From Actinomycetota bacterium (GTDB lineage: Bacteria > Actinomycetota > Thermoleophilia > Miltoncostaeales > Miltoncostaeaceae): a stretch of DNA of 8,375 bases. This document shows, piece after piece, positions 6,484 to 8,375 of this stretch. Where the stretch lies: assembly GCA_947475125.1 (NCBI GenBank), contig CANJMX010000061.1, positions 1 to 8,375 on the forward strand, read 5' to 3'. Below the pieces are notes generated by a model, which saw only the letters and a program-made list of their open reading frames with translations, searched no databases and was not told the origin of the DNA. Each line of letters opens with the position of its first letter. Position 1 is the first letter of the stretch. The translations under genes and the position numbers were made by a program.

Positions 6484-7986
6484 TCAGCCGGGTGCCAGCA
6501 CCTGAGCGGGACGGGCAGCGGAGAGGGCATCGATCCACCGCACTGCGGCGCCATTGTCGCCCTTGGCCACAACGACGAGGTCGGCAGCCCCAGCCGTCGA
6601 CGAGGGCACCTCAGCGACCACCCACGATTGCCCTACCCGCAGGAAGTCTGCGGGGTCGGCCGCGATGACAGCGGTGCCGTCGCTGTTGAGGTCAACCGTG
6701 GTGGTACGCAGGCCGGATGCCGTAAGGCCCCCTGCCACCGCGCGGGCAACGGCGTCGGGCGAACGACCGGGACCGGCCTCCACCGCATAGGCGTGAAGGC
6801 CACCGCTCAGCACGGAGGTGGCGGTAAGGTCAGCAGCCCTCAGCCCCGGGATCGTGCCGACCGGCGCCGCAATGCCCCTCACATCACCGGCGGGCGTCGG
6901 GATGAGGGGCAGCGGCTTTGCCACCGGCGGCGCGGCTGCCCCGCCGCCCGGGCCGAACTGCATCCATGCAAGGCCGGCAGCGGACGCCACCAGGGCGAGC
7001 GACCCGACCGCGATCACCGCGAGCGTCCCGCGGACGCGATGCCGCGGTGGTACGCCGGAAACGGCGTGCGGCATGGGAACCGTGGAGCCCGGTCCGGGCA
7101 GCGTGGCTGCGAGGGCGTCCACCAGCGCCGTTGCGGTGTGCGGACGATCGCGGGGATCCTTGGCCAGCCCCCACGCGAGCGCCTGCTCCATCCCTACCGA
7201 CAGGTCGCCACGCACGCTGCGTGCCCGCGGCACGGCTCGCTCCATGTGCGCAAACAGCACTGTTCCCACCTCGGCATCCGGGTACGGGCGGGCGCCGGTC
7301 AGCACTTCGAATGCCATGCAGGCGAAGCCGTAGATATCGGCCGAGGCCTGCGGGCGCCCCCCGGAGATGACCTCGGGTGCCATGTACGCGGCCGTGCCAA
7401 CCATCTGGCCGGGAATCGTGGTCGTACCACCCACCGGCCGGGCGACGCCGAAATCGGCGAGCCACGCGTGGCCGTCGGGCTCAAGAAGAACGTTGGCCGG
7501 CTTCACATCCCGATGCAGACGGCCCACCTGATGTGCCGCATCGAGCGCCGATGCGACCTGGCGCAGAATGCGCACCGCCACCTCCGGGTCCAGCACGCCC
7601 TCGCGCAGGCGGTCGTCCAGGCTGCCACCGGTGGCGAGGTGCATCACGATCCAGCCCACGCCGTCGCTCTCCCCCGCATCCAGCACCGGGATGACGCTGG
7701 GGTGCTCCAGTGCCACAAGCGCCTCGCACTCGCGACGAAACCGCGTGCGGAAGCCATCGTCGGCCCACACATGCGGATGGAAGATCTTGATGGCCGCCGC
7801 ACGCCCAAGCGATACGTGGTGCGCGTGGTGGACCGTTGCCTGGCCGCCGTGGGCGATGGGAGCCCCGACGACCCAGCGGCCGGCGATGATCCCGTCGTGG
7901 ATGCCCGCGCCGGCCGTGATGGCTACCGCTTCCTCGGAAGCAGGCGGCGCGCCGTGGCGAGGGCGGACGATCCGCCCAACTCCCAA
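6484..7986 (-). CDS. Membrane-anchored serine/threonine protein kinase (PknB/Hanks type) with unrecognised extracytoplasmic domain
   Basis: This is a bacterial Hanks-type kinase. Numbering from TTG 7986 (500 aa), the kinase domain spans about 35-295. It has AIK with Lys67, the likely alpha-C Glu86, HRDVKPAN at 158-165 (Asp160, Asn165), DFG at 178-180, a threonine-rich activation loop (188-190), GTAAYMAPE at 197-205 and ADIYGFA at 216-222, so it should be active. The glycine-rich loop reads AHGGQATV, with Ala in place of the first Gly. A linker leads to one membrane helix (about 320-342), then about 155 extracytoplasmic residues that are Pro/Ala/Gly-rich and lack PASTA repeats. TTG 7986 is the only standard start, but it has no Shine-Dalgarno and overlaps the upstream gene by 64 nt. 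ATC 7920 follows GAGGAA by 9 nt, gives 478 aa with a typical short N-terminus, and may be the true start. No PP2C phosphatase gene is in view. Its substrates are unknown. Confidence 0.92.
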   Translation of the reverse strand: MGVGRIVRPRHGAPPASEEAVAITAGAGIHDGIIAGRWVVGAPIAHGGQATVHHAHHVSLGRAAAIKIFHPHVWADDGFRTRFRRECEALVALEHPSVIPVLDAGESDGVGWIVMHLATGGSLDDRLREGVLDPEVAVRILRQVASALDAAHQVGRLHRDVKPANVLLEPDGHAWLADFGVARPVGGTTTIPGQMVGTAAYMAPEVISGGRPQASADIYGFACMAFEVLTGARPYPDAEVGTVLFAHMERAVPRARSVRGDLSVGMEQALAWGLAKDPRDRPHTATALVDALAATLPGPGSTVPMPHAVSGVPPRHRVRGTLAVIAVGSLALVASAAGLAWMQFGPGGGAAAPPVAKPLPLIPTPAGDVRGIAAPVGTIPGLRAADLTATSVLSGGLHAYAVEAGPGRSPDAVARAVAGGLTASGLRTTTVDLNSDGTAVIAADPADFLRVGQSWVVAEVPSSTAGAADLVVVAKGDNGAAVRWIDALSAARPAQVLAPG

Positions 7987-8375
7987 TCGGCGTCCGAACC
8001 AATTGCCAACGCACCCCAGCCGGGGCGGTCAGTGGAACCGGTGACCGATCCCACCTGGGCGTTCAACACCAGGTTGGCGCTGCCGCCACGGATGATCAGT
8101 TCGGCCTGCGGGTCGCCGGTGCGCGGGAAGATCGCCGTGGCACCGTCGTCGTGCTGGTCGATACGCGGGGCCGGGGACAGGTCGTTGAGTCCGAAATACA
8201 CGGCAGTGGCGGCTTCGCGCGCCTCAAACGGCACGGTCGGGATGATGTCCTCAAGGCGGTAGAGCTCGGCCACGTTTGGCGTGAGCACGTACTCGGCCTC
8301 CTTCAGCACCGCGTACGGCACGCCCTCTGCCTTGCCGCGCTCGGGCCGCTCCTGCACCCAGTCGCGCACACGCAA
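7923..8375 (-). CDS. Unrecognised protein, C-terminal part (runs off the window)
   Basis: There are 150 codons from the window edge to a TAG stop at 7923-7925. A TTG falls exactly at base 8375, but nothing shows that it is the real start, so I treat the N-terminus as missing. I do not recognise the family. The visible part is hydrophilic with no membrane helix, signal peptide or cysteine. The first 70 residues look helical and charged (YAVLKEAEYVLTPNVAELYR). The middle and end look strand-rich with many Gly and Asp (AELIIRGGSANLVLNAQVG, WGALAIGSDADWELGG), closing on a basic tail RRLLPRKR. Codon use resembles the neighbours. The kinase frame follows at once (2 bp to the ATC, or overlapping if TTG is used), so the two are probably co-translated, and this protein could be a partner or substrate of the kinase. 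That last point is inference from position only. Confidence 0.7.
   Translation of the reverse strand: MRVRDWVQERPERGKAEGVPYAVLKEAEYVLTPNVAELYRLEDIIPTVPFEAREAATAVYFGLNDLSPAPRIDQHDDGATAIFPRTGDPQAELIIRGGSANLVLNAQVGSVTGSTDRPGWGALAIGSDADWELGGSSALATARRLLPRKR
7930..7935 (-). promoter_or_regulatory. Shine-Dalgarno sequence pointing to an ATC start for the kinase
   Basis: GAGGAA on the minus strand lies just before the TAG stop of the upstream gene, with 9 nt between it and ATC at 7920-7918, which is in the kinase frame. The kinase region after that ATC has the usual short tail (about 10 residues) before the first strand. No ATG, GTG or TTG is placed to use this site, so either ATC initiates or the base is a sequencing or assembly difference from ATG. 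Confidence 0.45.

Noticed and set aside
6447..6572. Longer def beginning at GTG 6572
   Set aside because: The added residues are translated from the kinase gene in another frame and do not resemble deformylases; the normal N-terminus begins at 6446.
6484..6960. PASTA repeats in the kinase ectodomain, expected by analogy with PknB/PrkC
   Set aside because: No repeating unit of about 65 residues is visible and the sequence does not show the PASTA pattern.
6106..8262. A 718-codon open frame on the plus strand, antisense to the kinase and def
   Set aside because: It is antisense to two genes with complete family motifs, its translation is low-complexity and Arg/His/Pro-rich, and such long antisense frames are expected in GC-rich genomes.

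Overview
The window is a GC-rich stretch of bacterial chromosome in which every supportable gene lies on the minus strand, so transcription runs from high to low coordinates. The gene order def-fmt-rsmB-rpe-ribD-ribE-ribBA, a fused RibBA, GTG starts, and the RibD and RsmB sequence style point to the Actinomycetota. A deep lineage such as Thermoleophilia is my best guess, based on remembered family sequences and not on a search. I see no tRNA, rRNA, insertion sequence, CRISPR array, prophage gene or intrinsic terminator.

In transcription order: (1) 8375-7923, the C-terminal part of a protein I do not recognise, cut by the window edge. (2) 7986 (or 7920)-6484, a single-pass membrane Ser/Thr protein kinase with an extracytoplasmic domain that is not PASTA. 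(3) A 37-bp gap, the only real intergenic space, holding a candidate extended -10 promoter placed for a leaderless transcript. (4) def, fmt and rsmB: peptide deformylase, Met-tRNA formyltransferase and 16S rRNA m5C967 methyltransferase. (5) rpe, ribulose-phosphate 3-epimerase. (6) ribD, ribE and ribBA: riboflavin biosynthesis, with ribBA cut at its C-terminus by the window start; ribH would be expected next.

From def onward the junctions are 9 bp, a 26-bp overlap (or a 13-bp gap), 10 bp, a 4-bp overlap, a 1-bp overlap and a 4-bp overlap. This is a tightly packed, probably translationally coupled operon. Def and Fmt handle the two ends of N-formyl-methionine metabolism and RsmB modifies the ribosome. 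Rpe acts on ribulose 5-phosphate, which the RibB half of RibBA also consumes; RibA, RibD and RibE supply the other riboflavin steps present here.

Most of the window is ordinary housekeeping. The points worth a second look are two apparent non-standard start codons, each placed behind a good Shine-Dalgarno sequence (CTG for ribBA, ATC for the kinase), the kinase and unknown gene placed directly upstream of the translation genes, the unrecognised kinase ectodomain, and the possible leaderless promoter before def. I found no clear evidence of a wholly new system.
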